Shown: positions 1 through 5,796, counted from the stretch's first letter. The stretch is 6,054 nt of DNA from Nitrospirota bacterium (GCA_016212685.1 JACREW010000079.1:1-6054), one strand, 5' to 3'. Notes: generated by a model not told the origin, from the sequence alone. Numbers and translations are program-made.

Positions 1-1068
1 ACACCGCTGAAATATTTAAAGAAGGCGGCCATCCCGCTGCTTGCCGTTTCCTTTATATGTCTCGTGCTGGTATTTACTCCATTCGGTATCAGCGGAGGAG
101 GGGCGAGAAGATGGATACGGATATGGCCTTCGGCGTTTCAGCCCTCGGAGCTTGTAAAGCTCTCTATGGTCGTTTTCCTTTCATGGTATGTCAGTTCGGC
201 CGGCTACAGCCGGGATAGATTTTTATCTTTCATAATTCCGGTAGGCATTATGGGGGTTTTTCAGGTAGTATTTTTGAAACAGCCCGATTTCGGCGCAGTT
301 ATGAGCCTCGGCCTCCTTACAATGGCCATGCTGTTTTTGTCCGGGATACGACTGCGGTATTTGTTTTCGCTCGGAATCCTGGCGATTCCGGTTATCATCA
401 AACTCATATCGGAGCCCTACAGATGGAAGAGGGTCGCGGCATTCCTCGATCCGTGGAAAGACGCGCAGGGCAGCGGTTTTCAGCTTATTCAGTCTTTTAT
501 AGCACTCGGAAGCGGGGGATTAAAGGGAGTGGGATTGGGAGAGGGAAAACAGAAACTCTCCTTCCTTCCGGAAGTGCATACCGATTTTATCTTTTCGCTG
601 ATCGGCGAGGAGTTAGGCTTAATGGGGGCATTATTCGTGGTGTTTCTGTTTTTTATTTTGTTCGTCAGAGGCATTGCCATTGCGCGAAAAACGCCGGATA
701 CGTTTGCTTATTTTTTAGCCTTCGGAATATCGATCATGATAGCGATTCAGGCGGTCATAAATTTCGCGGTCGTTACCGGAATGGTTCCCACAAAGGGGCT
801 TCCTTTGCCGTTTATAAGTTACGGCGGCTCATCCCTGCTGGTAAGCATGACTGCTATAGGGTTGCTGCTGAATGTTTCCAGGGGAGGCGGCGAGTTAACC
901 CCTAACTCCCCCTCGCCCCCTCTTAATTTAAGAGGGGGTTGGGGGGAGTTAAGGGGGGAAAGAGGGGGGTTAAAAGGCTCGACATTCGTTGTCGCACATT
1001 CCGCTTCGATAAACAGGTGGCAGAGAGGACACGGATATAAGAGATATAGTAAAATGAAAAGGACATGA
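1..1068 (+). CDS. ftsW: FtsW, SEDS-family septal peptidoglycan glycosyltransferase (5' partial)
   Basis: FtsW polymerises lipid II into glycan strands at the division septum together with its class B PBP partner, in the inner membrane. The reading frame is open from base 1, so the N-terminus (probably 70-100 residues, the first membrane helices) lies upstream; 355 residues are visible. Seen: GARRWI at about residues 33-38, QPSELVK at 48-54, LPEVHTDFIFSLIGEELG with Asp195 matching the essential SEDS aspartate (E. coli FtsW D297), and PLPFISYGGSSLL at 268-280, separated by several hydrophobic segments. The neighbouring murG argues for FtsW rather than RodA or SpoVE. The conserved fold ends near LLLNVSR (about 288-294). 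The remaining C-terminus is unusual: from residue 299 it is encoded by a GC-rich palindromic repeat and then by a stretch of no recognisable family. The stop (1066-1068) overlaps the murG start, implying translational coupling. Confidence 0.95.
   Translation, partial: TPLKYLKKAAIPLLAVSFICLVLVFTPFGISGGGARRWIRIWPSAFQPSELVKLSMVVFLSWYVSSAGYSRDRFLSFIIPVGIMGVFQVVFLKQPDFGAVMSLGLLTMAMLFLSGIRLRYLFSLGILAIPVIIKLISEPYRWKRVAAFLDPWKDAQGSGFQLIQSFIALGSGGLKGVGLGEGKQKLSFLPEVHTDFIFSLIGEELGLMGALFVVFLFFILFVRGIAIARKTPDTFAYFLAFGISIMIAIQAVINFAVVTGMVPTKGLPLPFISYGGSSLLVSMTAIGLLLNVSRGGGELTPNSPSPPLNLRGGWGELRGERGGLKGSTFVVAHSASINRWQRGHGYKRYSKMKRT
895..973. repeat. GC-rich palindromic repeat inside the ftsW 3' end
   Basis: A perfect 11-bp inverted repeat, CCCCCTCTTAA (916-926) and TTAAGAGGGGG (928-938), has a single central T. 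It extends outward imperfectly to 899-955 (ACTCCCCC-type left arm against GGGGGAGT right arm). A further GGGGTTAA at 966-973 can alternatively pair with TTAACCCC at 895-902. The purine/pyrimidine strand asymmetry differs sharply from the surrounding coding sequence. From memory, closely similar C-rich/G-rich palindromes occur as dispersed intergenic repeats in several environmental bacterial phyla, but no copy number can be tested here. It is read in frame and encodes a Pro/Gly/Leu/Arg-rich peptide containing PPLNLRGG. It is more likely an invading repeat than an FtsW domain. Confidence 0.8.
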
Positions 1069-2180
1069 AAATAATCATTGCAGGCGGAGGAACGGGAGGG
1101 CATCTTTATCCGGGCATTGCGACAGCAGAGGAATTCAAACGCAGGGAACAAAAAAATTCTGTATTTTTTGTAGGGACCGAGCATGGCATCGAGGCTAAGG
1201 TCATACCGAGGGAAGGTTATCCCATAAGGTTTCTTAAGGCGGAAGGGCTGGTCGGGAAATCCCTTTTTAAAAAAATAAAGGCGTTTTTTGTATTCCTTAT
1301 TTCCATCATCGAGTCTTACCGCATTCTTAAATCGATAAGGCCGGACATTGTAATAGGCGTCGGCGGATACGCGTCCGTGGGGATGGTGTTTACCGCATAT
1401 TTAAAGGGCGTCCCTACCATGATACTCGAACAAAATTCAGTTCCCGGACTTTCGAATAAGATTCTCGGAAAATTTTCCGATGCCGTTGCGGTCACGTATC
1501 AGGAAAGCACTTCGTTTTTCCCTAAAGACAGGTGTTACCTGACAGGAAATCCCATAAGGAAACAAATAACCTCCATGAATGCGGATAAAGACGCGGATAA
1601 AGATACCGATCCCTATCTCTTATTTCCGCTCGAAAAAGAGAAATTTACGATCTTCGTTTTCGGCGGCAGTTCGGGCGCGAAGAGCATAAACAAGTCAATG
1701 GTCGAGGCGTTGAATTATCTTCTCGATTTAAGACAAAATATTCAGTTTCTGCACCAGACAGGACAGGGCGATTACGAGAAGGTCAAGGACGTTTACCGAA
1801 GGCTCGGGTTTAACGGCATTGTGGTGCCGTTTATATACCAAATGGCAGAAGCATACGCGGTTTCGGATATTGTGATATGCAGGGCCGGCGCAACGACGCT
1901 GTCGGAGATTACGGCCGTAGGAAAGCCGGCCATATTGATACCATATCCCCATGCGGCAGCCAATCATCAGGAATTGAACGCCAGAAAGCTTGAAGACATG
2001 GGCGCCGCCCGGATGATACTGGACAGGGAATTAAGCGGCGAGGGGCTCGCAGAGGCGGTGCGGGAGCTTTATGCCGATGAAAAGGCGCGGAAAGAGATGC
2101 GGAATGCCGCTTCGGCCTTCGGCAGGACCGATGCGGCGGAGAAGATCGTGGATATCGCGCTGAGTTTGATTAAAAAATAA
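1065..2180 (+). CDS. murG: MurG, UDP-GlcNAc:lipid I N-acetylglucosaminyltransferase
   Basis: MurG transfers GlcNAc from UDP-GlcNAc to lipid I, giving lipid II at the cytoplasmic face of the inner membrane; it is a GT-B fold, family GT28 enzyme. The 371 residues are close to the usual 350-370. Seen in order: N-domain glycine loop GGGTGGHLYPG (7-17), a hydrophobic/basic patch around KSLFKKIKAFFVFL (65-78) that would suit membrane association, GVGGYAS (98-104), LEQNSVPG (121-128), GNPIR (161-165), C-domain loop FGGSSGA (199-205), the donor-binding segment RAGATTLSEI (263-272), and PYPHAAANHQ (283-292). The start is the ATG of an ATGA overlap with ftsW; AAAAGGA at 1057-1063 is only one base from it, so initiation probably depends on coupling to ftsW translation. 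Residues 172-183 form an odd Asp/Lys-rich interdomain stretch encoded by a tandem duplication. Confidence 0.97.
   Translation: MKIIIAGGGTGGHLYPGIATAEEFKRREQKNSVFFVGTEHGIEAKVIPREGYPIRFLKAEGLVGKSLFKKIKAFFVFLISIIESYRILKSIRPDIVIGVGGYASVGMVFTAYLKGVPTMILEQNSVPGLSNKILGKFSDAVAVTYQESTSFFPKDRCYLTGNPIRKQITSMNADKDADKDTDPYLLFPLEKEKFTIFVFGGSSGAKSINKSMVEALNYLLDLRQNIQFLHQTGQGDYEKVKDVYRRLGFNGIVVPFIYQMAEAYAVSDIVICRAGATTLSEITAVGKPAILIPYPHAAANHQELNARKLEDMGAARMILDRELSGEGLAEAVRELYADEKARKEMRNAASAFGRTDAAEKIVDIALSLIKK
1581..1604 (+). repeat. 12-bp tandem duplication within murG
   Basis: Two adjacent copies, GCGGATAAAGAC (1581-1592) and GCGGATAAAGAT (1593-1604), differ in one base. They encode ADKD twice within the segment NADKDADKDTD, between the N- and C-terminal MurG domains. 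The duplication is in frame and lies in a linker where length variation is tolerated. Confidence 0.75.
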
Positions 2181-2186
2181 TGCTTG

Positions 2187-2319
2187 AAGAGACAAAATAT
2201 AGTATTTTCGCTCATTCTCGCCTGACATCCCTGTCAGTCTCCGAGGTACCAGCTCAGTTTTGCCGTCACGGCAAAACTTTGAGCTGCTAAAGCCGCTTCA
2301 ATGCTATATTTTGTCTCTT
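2187..2319. repeat. 133-bp nested inverted-repeat element between murG and murC (MITE-like or structured RNA)
   Basis: The 20-base arms AAGAGACAAAATATAGTATT (2187-2206) and AATGCTATATTTTGTCTCTT (2300-2319) are complementary at 19 positions, with one T/G pair that would wobble in RNA. Inside are two independent hairpins. One is CTGACA-TCCC-TGTCAG (2222-2237), extended by CTCG (2217-2220) and CGAG (2242-2245). The other is AGCTCA GTTTTGCC - GTCAC - GGCAAAAC TT TGAGCT (2251-2285). As RNA this is a closing stem with two branches. No transposase is present. It fills almost the whole gap between the murG stop and the murC ribosome binding site. The simplest reading is a small non-autonomous or repetitive palindromic element; a cis-regulatory RNA is a less likely alternative. 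Confidence 0.8.
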
Positions 2320-2326
2320 GGTTATT

Positions 2327-2331
2327 GGAGG
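2327..2331 (+). promoter_or_regulatory. murC ribosome binding site fixing a GTG start
   Basis: GGAGG (extending as GGAGGAGA) lies five bases before the GTG at 2337-2339. The only in-frame ATG upstream, at 2301, falls inside the right arm of the inverted-repeat element, has no such site, and would add 12 residues (LYFVSWLLEEI) that do not belong to MurC. Confidence 0.8.
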
Positions 2332-2336
2332 AGATA

Positions 2337-3713
2337 GTGTTCAATAAATACAGGATCATTCATTTTGTGGGCATAGGCGGGGTCGGGATGAGCGGCATAG
2401 CGGAGGTCCTGCACAATCTCGGCTATGATGTGACCGGCTCGGACATCAAGGAATCCGAAACGACCAACAGGCTGAAGGGCCTCGGTATAAAGATATATAT
2501 AGGGCATGCAGGCGACAACATCGACCATGCCCACGTAGTCGTTATATCATCAGCGGTTTCTCAGGCAAATCCCGAGGTTGTCGAAGCCAAACAAAGGTCT
2601 ATTCCTGTTATTCCGAGGGCGGAGATGCTCGCGGAACTCGGCAGGCTTAAATACGGGATTCTTGTAGCCGGAGCGCACGGCAAAACGACCACTACCTCTT
2701 TAGTAGCTACGGTACTCGGAGAAGGGGGGCTTGATCCGACCGTGGTTATAGGCGGGAAACTAAACTCCATGGGAAGCAACGCGAAGCTGGGGCAGGGCGA
2801 TTATCTTGTCGCTGAAGCGGACGAAAGCGACGGCTCCTTTCTGAAATTGAATCCCACAATAGCCGTAATAACGAACATCGATAAAGAGCATATGGATTTC
2901 TTCAAGGACATGGAATCGCTTAAAAACGCGTTCATTTCATTCATAAACAAAATACCCTTTTACGGCATTGCCGTTGTCTGCAAGGAGAACGAATATCTCC
3001 GTGAGATAATCCCCTCGATACAGAGGAAATTTATCACTTACGGATTGTCCGAAGATTCTGATATTTACGCGAGGGATATAAGGCATTCCGGCGCGAAGAT
3101 GGTTTTCGAGGCGGTGTATGAAGGTAACTCATTGGGAACATTTACCCTGCCGGTGCCGGGAAGACACAATGTCCTGAACAGCCTTGCCGCTATAGCCGCA
3201 GGCATAGAACTGCAAATCCCGATGGAAATTATTTCAAAGGCTCTCGGCGGTTTCGGCGGGATTCACCGGAGGTTTGAATTCAAGGGTGAAGTAAACGGTG
3301 TAAAGGTTTTTGACGATTACGGGCATCATCCCTCGGAAGTGCAGGCCACTCTTAAGGCGGCCCGTGAGTGCTTTAACGAAAACAGGCTTTTTATCTTGTT
3401 CCAGCCTCACAGATATACGAGGACAAGGGATTTGATGGATGAATTCTCGGCGAGTTTCGATAATTCCGATAAATTGTTTTTGATGGACATATATCCTGCC
3501 GGTGAAAAACCTATAGAGGGGATAGATTCAGCCAATCTTTTAAAGTTGATAAATAAAACAGGGCGGAAGGACGCGTATTACATTCCCGACAGAAAGGAAA
3601 TGGTAGAAAAGATAGTCTCCGGGCTTAAATCAGGAGATGTGCTTATAACCCTCGGCGCTGGAGACGTGTATAAAATGGGAGAGGAGATACTGAAAAAGTT
3701 AAACCTAAGTTGA
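2337..3713 (+). CDS. murC: MurC, UDP-N-acetylmuramate--L-alanine ligase
   Basis: MurC is the cytoplasmic ATP-dependent ligase that adds L-alanine to UDP-MurNAc, the first Mur ligase step. With the GTG start it has 458 residues, normal for the family. Numbered from that start: N-terminal Rossmann-like UDP-binding loop GIGGVGMSG (12-20), ATP-binding P-loop AGAHGKTTTTS (111-121), EADESDGSF (160-168), TNIDKEHMDFF (179-189), GRHNVLNSLAA (275-285), and the C-terminal domain with DDYGHHPSE (326-334), FQPHRYTRT (355-363) and LGAGDVYKMGEEIL near the end. The HHPSE and FQPHRYTRT motifs point to MurC rather than MurD, E or F. It follows murG on the same strand after a 156-base gap occupied by an inverted-repeat element. 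A start at the ATG 2301 is possible but disfavoured. Confidence 0.97.
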   Translation: MFNKYRIIHFVGIGGVGMSGIAEVLHNLGYDVTGSDIKESETTNRLKGLGIKIYIGHAGDNIDHAHVVVISSAVSQANPEVVEAKQRSIPVIPRAEMLAELGRLKYGILVAGAHGKTTTTSLVATVLGEGGLDPTVVIGGKLNSMGSNAKLGQGDYLVAEADESDGSFLKLNPTIAVITNIDKEHMDFFKDMESLKNAFISFINKIPFYGIAVVCKENEYLREIIPSIQRKFITYGLSEDSDIYARDIRHSGAKMVFEAVYEGNSLGTFTLPVPGRHNVLNSLAAIAAGIELQIPMEIISKALGGFGGIHRRFEFKGEVNGVKVFDDYGHHPSEVQATLKAARECFNENRLFILFQPHRYTRTRDLMDEFSASFDNSDKLFLMDIYPAGEKPIEGIDSANLLKLINKTGRKDAYYIPDRKEMVEKIVSGLKSGDVLITLGAGDVYKMGEEILKKLNLS

Positions 3714-3721
3714 GCGATTTT

Positions 3722-3887
3722 ATGGATAGCAAGTATGCCTTCAAGCCTTTAGTAAGTGTTTATTATCGGATTATCGAAAAATTAGATATGCTTTATTTAA
3801 TGAGAGGCCACTGTTGTAGATGACGGGAAAGCGATTGTGGTTATAAAGTGCGGGGACTAAAGGCTTTTCGGCACACATGCTATCCAT
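3722..3887. mobile_element. 166-bp MITE-like element with 32-bp terminal inverted repeats between murC and murB
   Basis: The left arm 3722-3753 starts ATGGATAGCA and ends AAGCCTTTAGT. The right arm 3856-3887 starts ACTAAAGGCTT and ends TGCTATCCAT. The arms are complementary at 27 of 32 positions, with mismatches at arm positions 11, 14 and 19-21. The ~100-base interior is AT-rich on its left half and holds no sizeable ORF or transposase. Size, long terminal inverted repeats and lack of coding capacity are those of a MITE or other non-autonomous element. No clear target-site duplication is visible at the edges, so exact ends and parent transposase family are unknown. This element and its flanks make up the whole murC-murB gap (3714-3946). 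Confidence 0.75.
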
Positions 3888-3920
3888 GTAATGCGAAAGA
3901 ATTGCTCAATTTGGGTTAAA

Positions 3921-3940
3921 GAGTAATGGAGTAATGGAGG
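3921..3940 (+). promoter_or_regulatory. murB ribosome binding site preceded by an 8-bp tandem repeat
   Basis: GGAGG at 3936-3940 stands six bases before the murB ATG (3947) and decides that start. Two tandem copies of GAGTAATG (3921-3936) run directly into it, giving purine-rich repeats upstream of the start codon. No convincing promoter was seen in this gap. Confidence 0.65.
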
Positions 3941-3946
3941 TTATTC

Positions 3947-4858
3947 ATGGGATATGAACTTCTAAAGGAGTTCTGTATTTCACGAGACATTGCCATCAGG
4001 TTCGACGAGCCGATGTCGAGGCATACCTCTTTAAAGATCGGCGGCCCCGCCGATATGGCGCTCTTCCCCGATGAATCCTCCCTTCCGGAACTCAAAAGAA
4101 TTCTCACTGCCGAACGGATTCCATCTATCGTTATCGGCGGAGGAACAAATATCCTCGTAAAGGACAACGGTATCGAGGGCGCGGTCATTTTCACATCAAA
4201 GATGAATAACATTGCGCTGAACGCCGAACGAGCAACGCTTAATATTGAAGCCGGATGCTCCCTTCAAAAGGTCATAAACATGTGCGTCGAAAATGGATTC
4301 GGCGGCATGGAAGGTTTGGTGGGCATTCCGGGCTCTATCGGAGGAGCGATCGCAGGAAACGCAGGCTCATTCGGGTTCGAGATGAAGGACGTGATTAAAT
4401 CCGTTAATTTATTAATGCCTGATGTAGGCATTAAAGAATTATCCGCAAGCGATATGAAGTTTCAGTATAGAAGCGCAAAGATCCCTCCCGATTCTATTAT
4501 TCTCAGCGCTGTTTTATCGCTTAGAAAAGATGAACCTGTTGAAGTTAGAAAAAGAATAGATGAATTCATAAAAGAAAAGAAATCGAAACAGCCCGTATCA
4601 AAGGCATCGGCAGGATGCGTATTTAAAAACCCGAAAGATATAGCCGCAGGCAAGCTCTTAGACGAAGCAGGCTGCAAGGGCATGAGAGTCGGCGATATAG
4701 AGGTCAGCAGTATGCACGCCAATTTTTTTATCAATGCGGGGAACGGAACTTGTGACGATTTTCTGAGGCTTATGGATACGGTGAGCAGTAAGGTTAAAGA
4801 AAAATTCGGGATTGTACTTGAACCGGAGATAAGGACTTTAGGGAGATGGACAATATGA
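3947..4858 (+). CDS. murB: MurB, UDP-N-acetylenolpyruvoylglucosamine reductase
   Basis: MurB is the FAD- and NADPH-dependent cytoplasmic reductase that converts UDP-GlcNAc-enolpyruvate to UDP-MurNAc, the substrate of MurC. Its 303 residues fit the shorter (type II) MurB class. Seen: RHTSLKIGGPAD (25-36), FAD-binding GGGTNILVKD (64-73) and GLVGIPGSIGGAIAGNAGSFG (123-143), FQYRSAKIP (172-180) with Arg175 matching the active-site arginine, SAGCVFKNP (221-229), and LEPEIRTLG (291-299) with Glu294 as the conserved glutamate. At the proton-donor position, serine in E. coli (S229), this protein has Cys224, a change found in part of the family. Its last codons overlap the promoter of the downstream antitoxin operon. 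Confidence 0.97.
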   Translation: MGYELLKEFCISRDIAIRFDEPMSRHTSLKIGGPADMALFPDESSLPELKRILTAERIPSIVIGGGTNILVKDNGIEGAVIFTSKMNNIALNAERATLNIEAGCSLQKVINMCVENGFGGMEGLVGIPGSIGGAIAGNAGSFGFEMKDVIKSVNLLMPDVGIKELSASDMKFQYRSAKIPPDSIILSAVLSLRKDEPVEVRKRIDEFIKEKKSKQPVSKASAGCVFKNPKDIAAGKLLDEAGCKGMRVGDIEVSSMHANFFINAGNGTCDDFLRLMDTVSSKVKEKFGIVLEPEIRTLGRWTI

Positions 4859-4874
4859 ACATATTTGCTATAAT
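4847..4874 (+). promoter_or_regulatory. Promoter of the vapBC-like operon
   Basis: TGGACA (4847-4852, one mismatch to TTGACA) is separated by 16 bases from a perfect TATAAT (4869-4874). A TG one base before the latter (4866-4867) makes an extended -10. The -35 lies inside the last codons of murB. Transcription would begin near 4880, a few bases before the ribosome binding site. This is the best sigma-70-type promoter in the window and implies the antitoxin-toxin pair is transcribed independently of the mur genes. Confidence 0.75.
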
Positions 4875-4882
4875 ATGAACAT
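4852..4882 (+). promoter_or_regulatory. Candidate antitoxin operator: two 11-bp direct repeats
   Basis: AATATGAACAT occurs exactly at 4852-4862 and 4872-4882, 20 bases apart start to start, about two helical turns. The first copy lies in the -35/-10 spacer and the second overlaps the 3' end of the -10 and the likely transcription start. RHH antitoxins commonly repress their own promoter by binding repeated half-sites side by side, so an autoregulatory operator is a reasonable inference. Confidence 0.55.
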
Positions 4883-4896
4883 GGAGGTGATTGAGA

Positions 4897-5166
4897 ATGA
4901 GCATGGCTGCTATAAAAGACAAGCATTTAAAACTTGACCAGAGAAAGATTGACACGGCAAAGCAGATACTCGGAGTAAAGACCGAAACCGAGACGATTGA
5001 AAGAGCGCTTGATATGGTGATACAGAAAGAGAAAGCCGAGAGTAAAAGAAAAGAGGTCGTGGATAGGATTCTTGCCAGAAGGGCAAAGATGAAGCCTATA
5101 CCCGAAGATACGGCAGAGTGGATAAGGGAGGCAAGAGAGGAAAGGGATAGACGATATGGATTTTAA
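4897..5166 (+). CDS. vapB: VapB-like ribbon-helix-helix antitoxin
   Basis: Likely antitoxin of the adjacent PIN toxin. It is 89 residues from the ATG at 4897, which is preceded by a near-perfect GGAGGTGA (4883-4890). A TTG at 4891 in the same frame abuts that site and is too close to be the start; ATG 4903 is a weaker alternative. The N-terminal part LKLDQRKIDTAKQILGVKTETETIERALDMVI resembles the MetJ/Arc-type RHH fold of VapB proteins: a beta strand, a helix, the Gly-Val-Lys-Thr turn, then a second helix. The C-terminal half is highly charged (KEKAESKRKEVV..., REAREERDRRYGF), as expected of a flexible tail that wraps the toxin. Its last codons overlap the toxin start by 11 bases, so the two are translationally coupled. 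The symbol is by family, not a demonstrated orthologue. Confidence 0.8.
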   Translation: MSMAAIKDKHLKLDQRKIDTAKQILGVKTETETIERALDMVIQKEKAESKRKEVVDRILARRAKMKPIPEDTAEWIREAREERDRRYGF

Positions 5167-5599
5167 AATTGTCGTGGATGCAAGTGTTGCTATTAAGTGG
5201 TATGTCCGAGAAGAGATTGACGCCGACAAAGCAATAGCAATGCTGCTCGATTATGAAAACGGCAGGATTAAGTTTATTGCGCCGCATTTGTTTTATTACG
5301 AAACTGCCAATGCCGTTAATACGGCGGTGATGAGAAAAAGGATAACCGAACATGAAGGAGAGGGTATTATCAAAGATTTATCGGCGATAGATTTAATAAC
5401 GCTTGCCGACGCTGAACTTATCCCGCCCGCCTATCTCTACGCAAGAAAATATAATATTTCGGTTTATGACGCAAGCTATCTCGCTGCTGCGAAAGAACAC
5501 AATGCCCCGATTTATACCGCCGACAGAAAATTTTATGATGCGGTGAAAGGTAAAGAGCGATTGGTCAAATGGATCGGGGATTATAAGAGAGTGGGATAA
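5156..5599 (+). CDS. vapC: PIN-domain toxin, VapC-like ribonuclease
   Basis: VapC toxins are Mg-dependent endoribonucleases that cleave tRNA or rRNA and are held inactive by their antitoxin. This 147-residue protein has the usual length and the PIN acidic set: Asp8 in VVDASVAIKWY, Glu49 in APHLFYYETANAV, Asp105 in ISVYDASYLAAA and Asp123 in IYTADRKF. All four appear intact, so the toxin is probably active. The start ATG at 5156 lies within the antitoxin gene, 11 bases before the end of its stop codon, with purine-rich AGAGGAAAGGG upstream. It is probably co-transcribed from the promoter at 4847-4874. The RNA target cannot be deduced from sequence. Confidence 0.92.
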   Translation: MDFKIVVDASVAIKWYVREEIDADKAIAMLLDYENGRIKFIAPHLFYYETANAVNTAVMRKRITEHEGEGIIKDLSAIDLITLADAELIPPAYLYARKYNISVYDASYLAAAKEHNAPIYTADRKFYDAVKGKERLVKWIGDYKRVG

Positions 5600-5601
5600 T
5601 T

Positions 5602-5796
5602 GTGGCTATGTCCGATAAGAAAGCACAGCAGGCGTTGTTTAAAGACTTCCGGATAATCTCCGGCGTTTTTTCAAGCCATTATCTCTTGGAACGCCTGCCG
5701 CTGGGGAAAAATATGGATTCCTGTTTTTGCCTTATGCATGGTATTATATCAATCATAATAGTTATAATGACTGATACAGGAGGTATAAAATGTTAA
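5602..5796 (+). pseudogene. Short ORF, possible 5' remnant of a large restriction/DNA-methylase-like gene
   Basis: The ORF starts with GTG at 5602, or better ATG at 5608, three to nine bases after the toxin stop, with only a weak purine-rich site before it. The first ~35 residues (MSDKKAQQALFKDFRIISGV followed by FSSHYLLERLP) read like the conserved start of a long protein rather than a free-standing peptide. From memory they recall N-termini of large Eco57I/type IIG-like DNA methylase-restriction proteins, which is a recollection and not a search result. After about base 5700 the similarity ceases and the rest (GKNMDSCFCLMHGIISIIIV...) looks like translated AT-rich promoter DNA of the next gene. 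The stop overlaps the following antitoxin start. Either a truncated gene remnant or a chance ORF. Confidence 0.35.
5763..5783 (+). promoter_or_regulatory. Probable -10 and ribosome binding site of the second antitoxin
   Basis: TATAAT at 5763-5768 lies in a very AT-rich stretch (5742-5768) that contains overlapping ATTAT/ATAAT inverted half-sites, a style common for autoregulated antitoxin promoters. No good -35 is seen at the right distance, so the promoter is tentative. AGGAGG at 5778-5783, six bases before the ATG at 5790, is a strong ribosome binding site. With TATAAT used as -10, the leader would be only about 15 bases. Confidence 0.45.

Noticed and set aside
423..905. 160-codon + strand ORF overlapping ftsW
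   Set aside because: It is an alternate frame of the clearly conserved ftsW; its Arg/Gly/Tyr-rich product shows no domain and it has no supporting ribosome binding site.
819..1184. 121-codon - strand ORF across the ftsW/murG junction
   Set aside because: Antisense to two conserved genes and dominated by the translated palindromic repeat (PPLKLRGG-type peptide); such ORFs are typical artefacts of this repeat.
2251..2285. Intrinsic terminator after murG
   Set aside because: The GTTTTGCC/GGCAAAAC hairpin is strong but is followed by only three Ts, and it is part of a larger symmetric element; termination here would also cut off murC.
3803..3859. Short peptide-like stretch EATVVDDGKAIVVIKCGD in the murC-murB gap
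   Set aside because: It reads like protein, but it is only 18 codons between two stops inside the inverted-repeat element and lacks a start; too short to call a gene remnant.
895..3887. CRISPR array or direct-repeat array
   Set aside because: The repeats are inverted and mutually different; there are no regularly spaced direct repeats with unique spacers.
3714..3946. Dedicated promoter for murB
   Set aside because: TTGTAG (3814) and TATAAA (3842) are present but 22 bases apart; no correctly spaced -35/-10 pair was found.
4462..4926. 154-codon - strand ORF antisense to murB and the antitoxin promoter
   Set aside because: Shadow of murB: Ser/Leu-rich product, no family features, and it runs over an active-looking promoter on the other strand.
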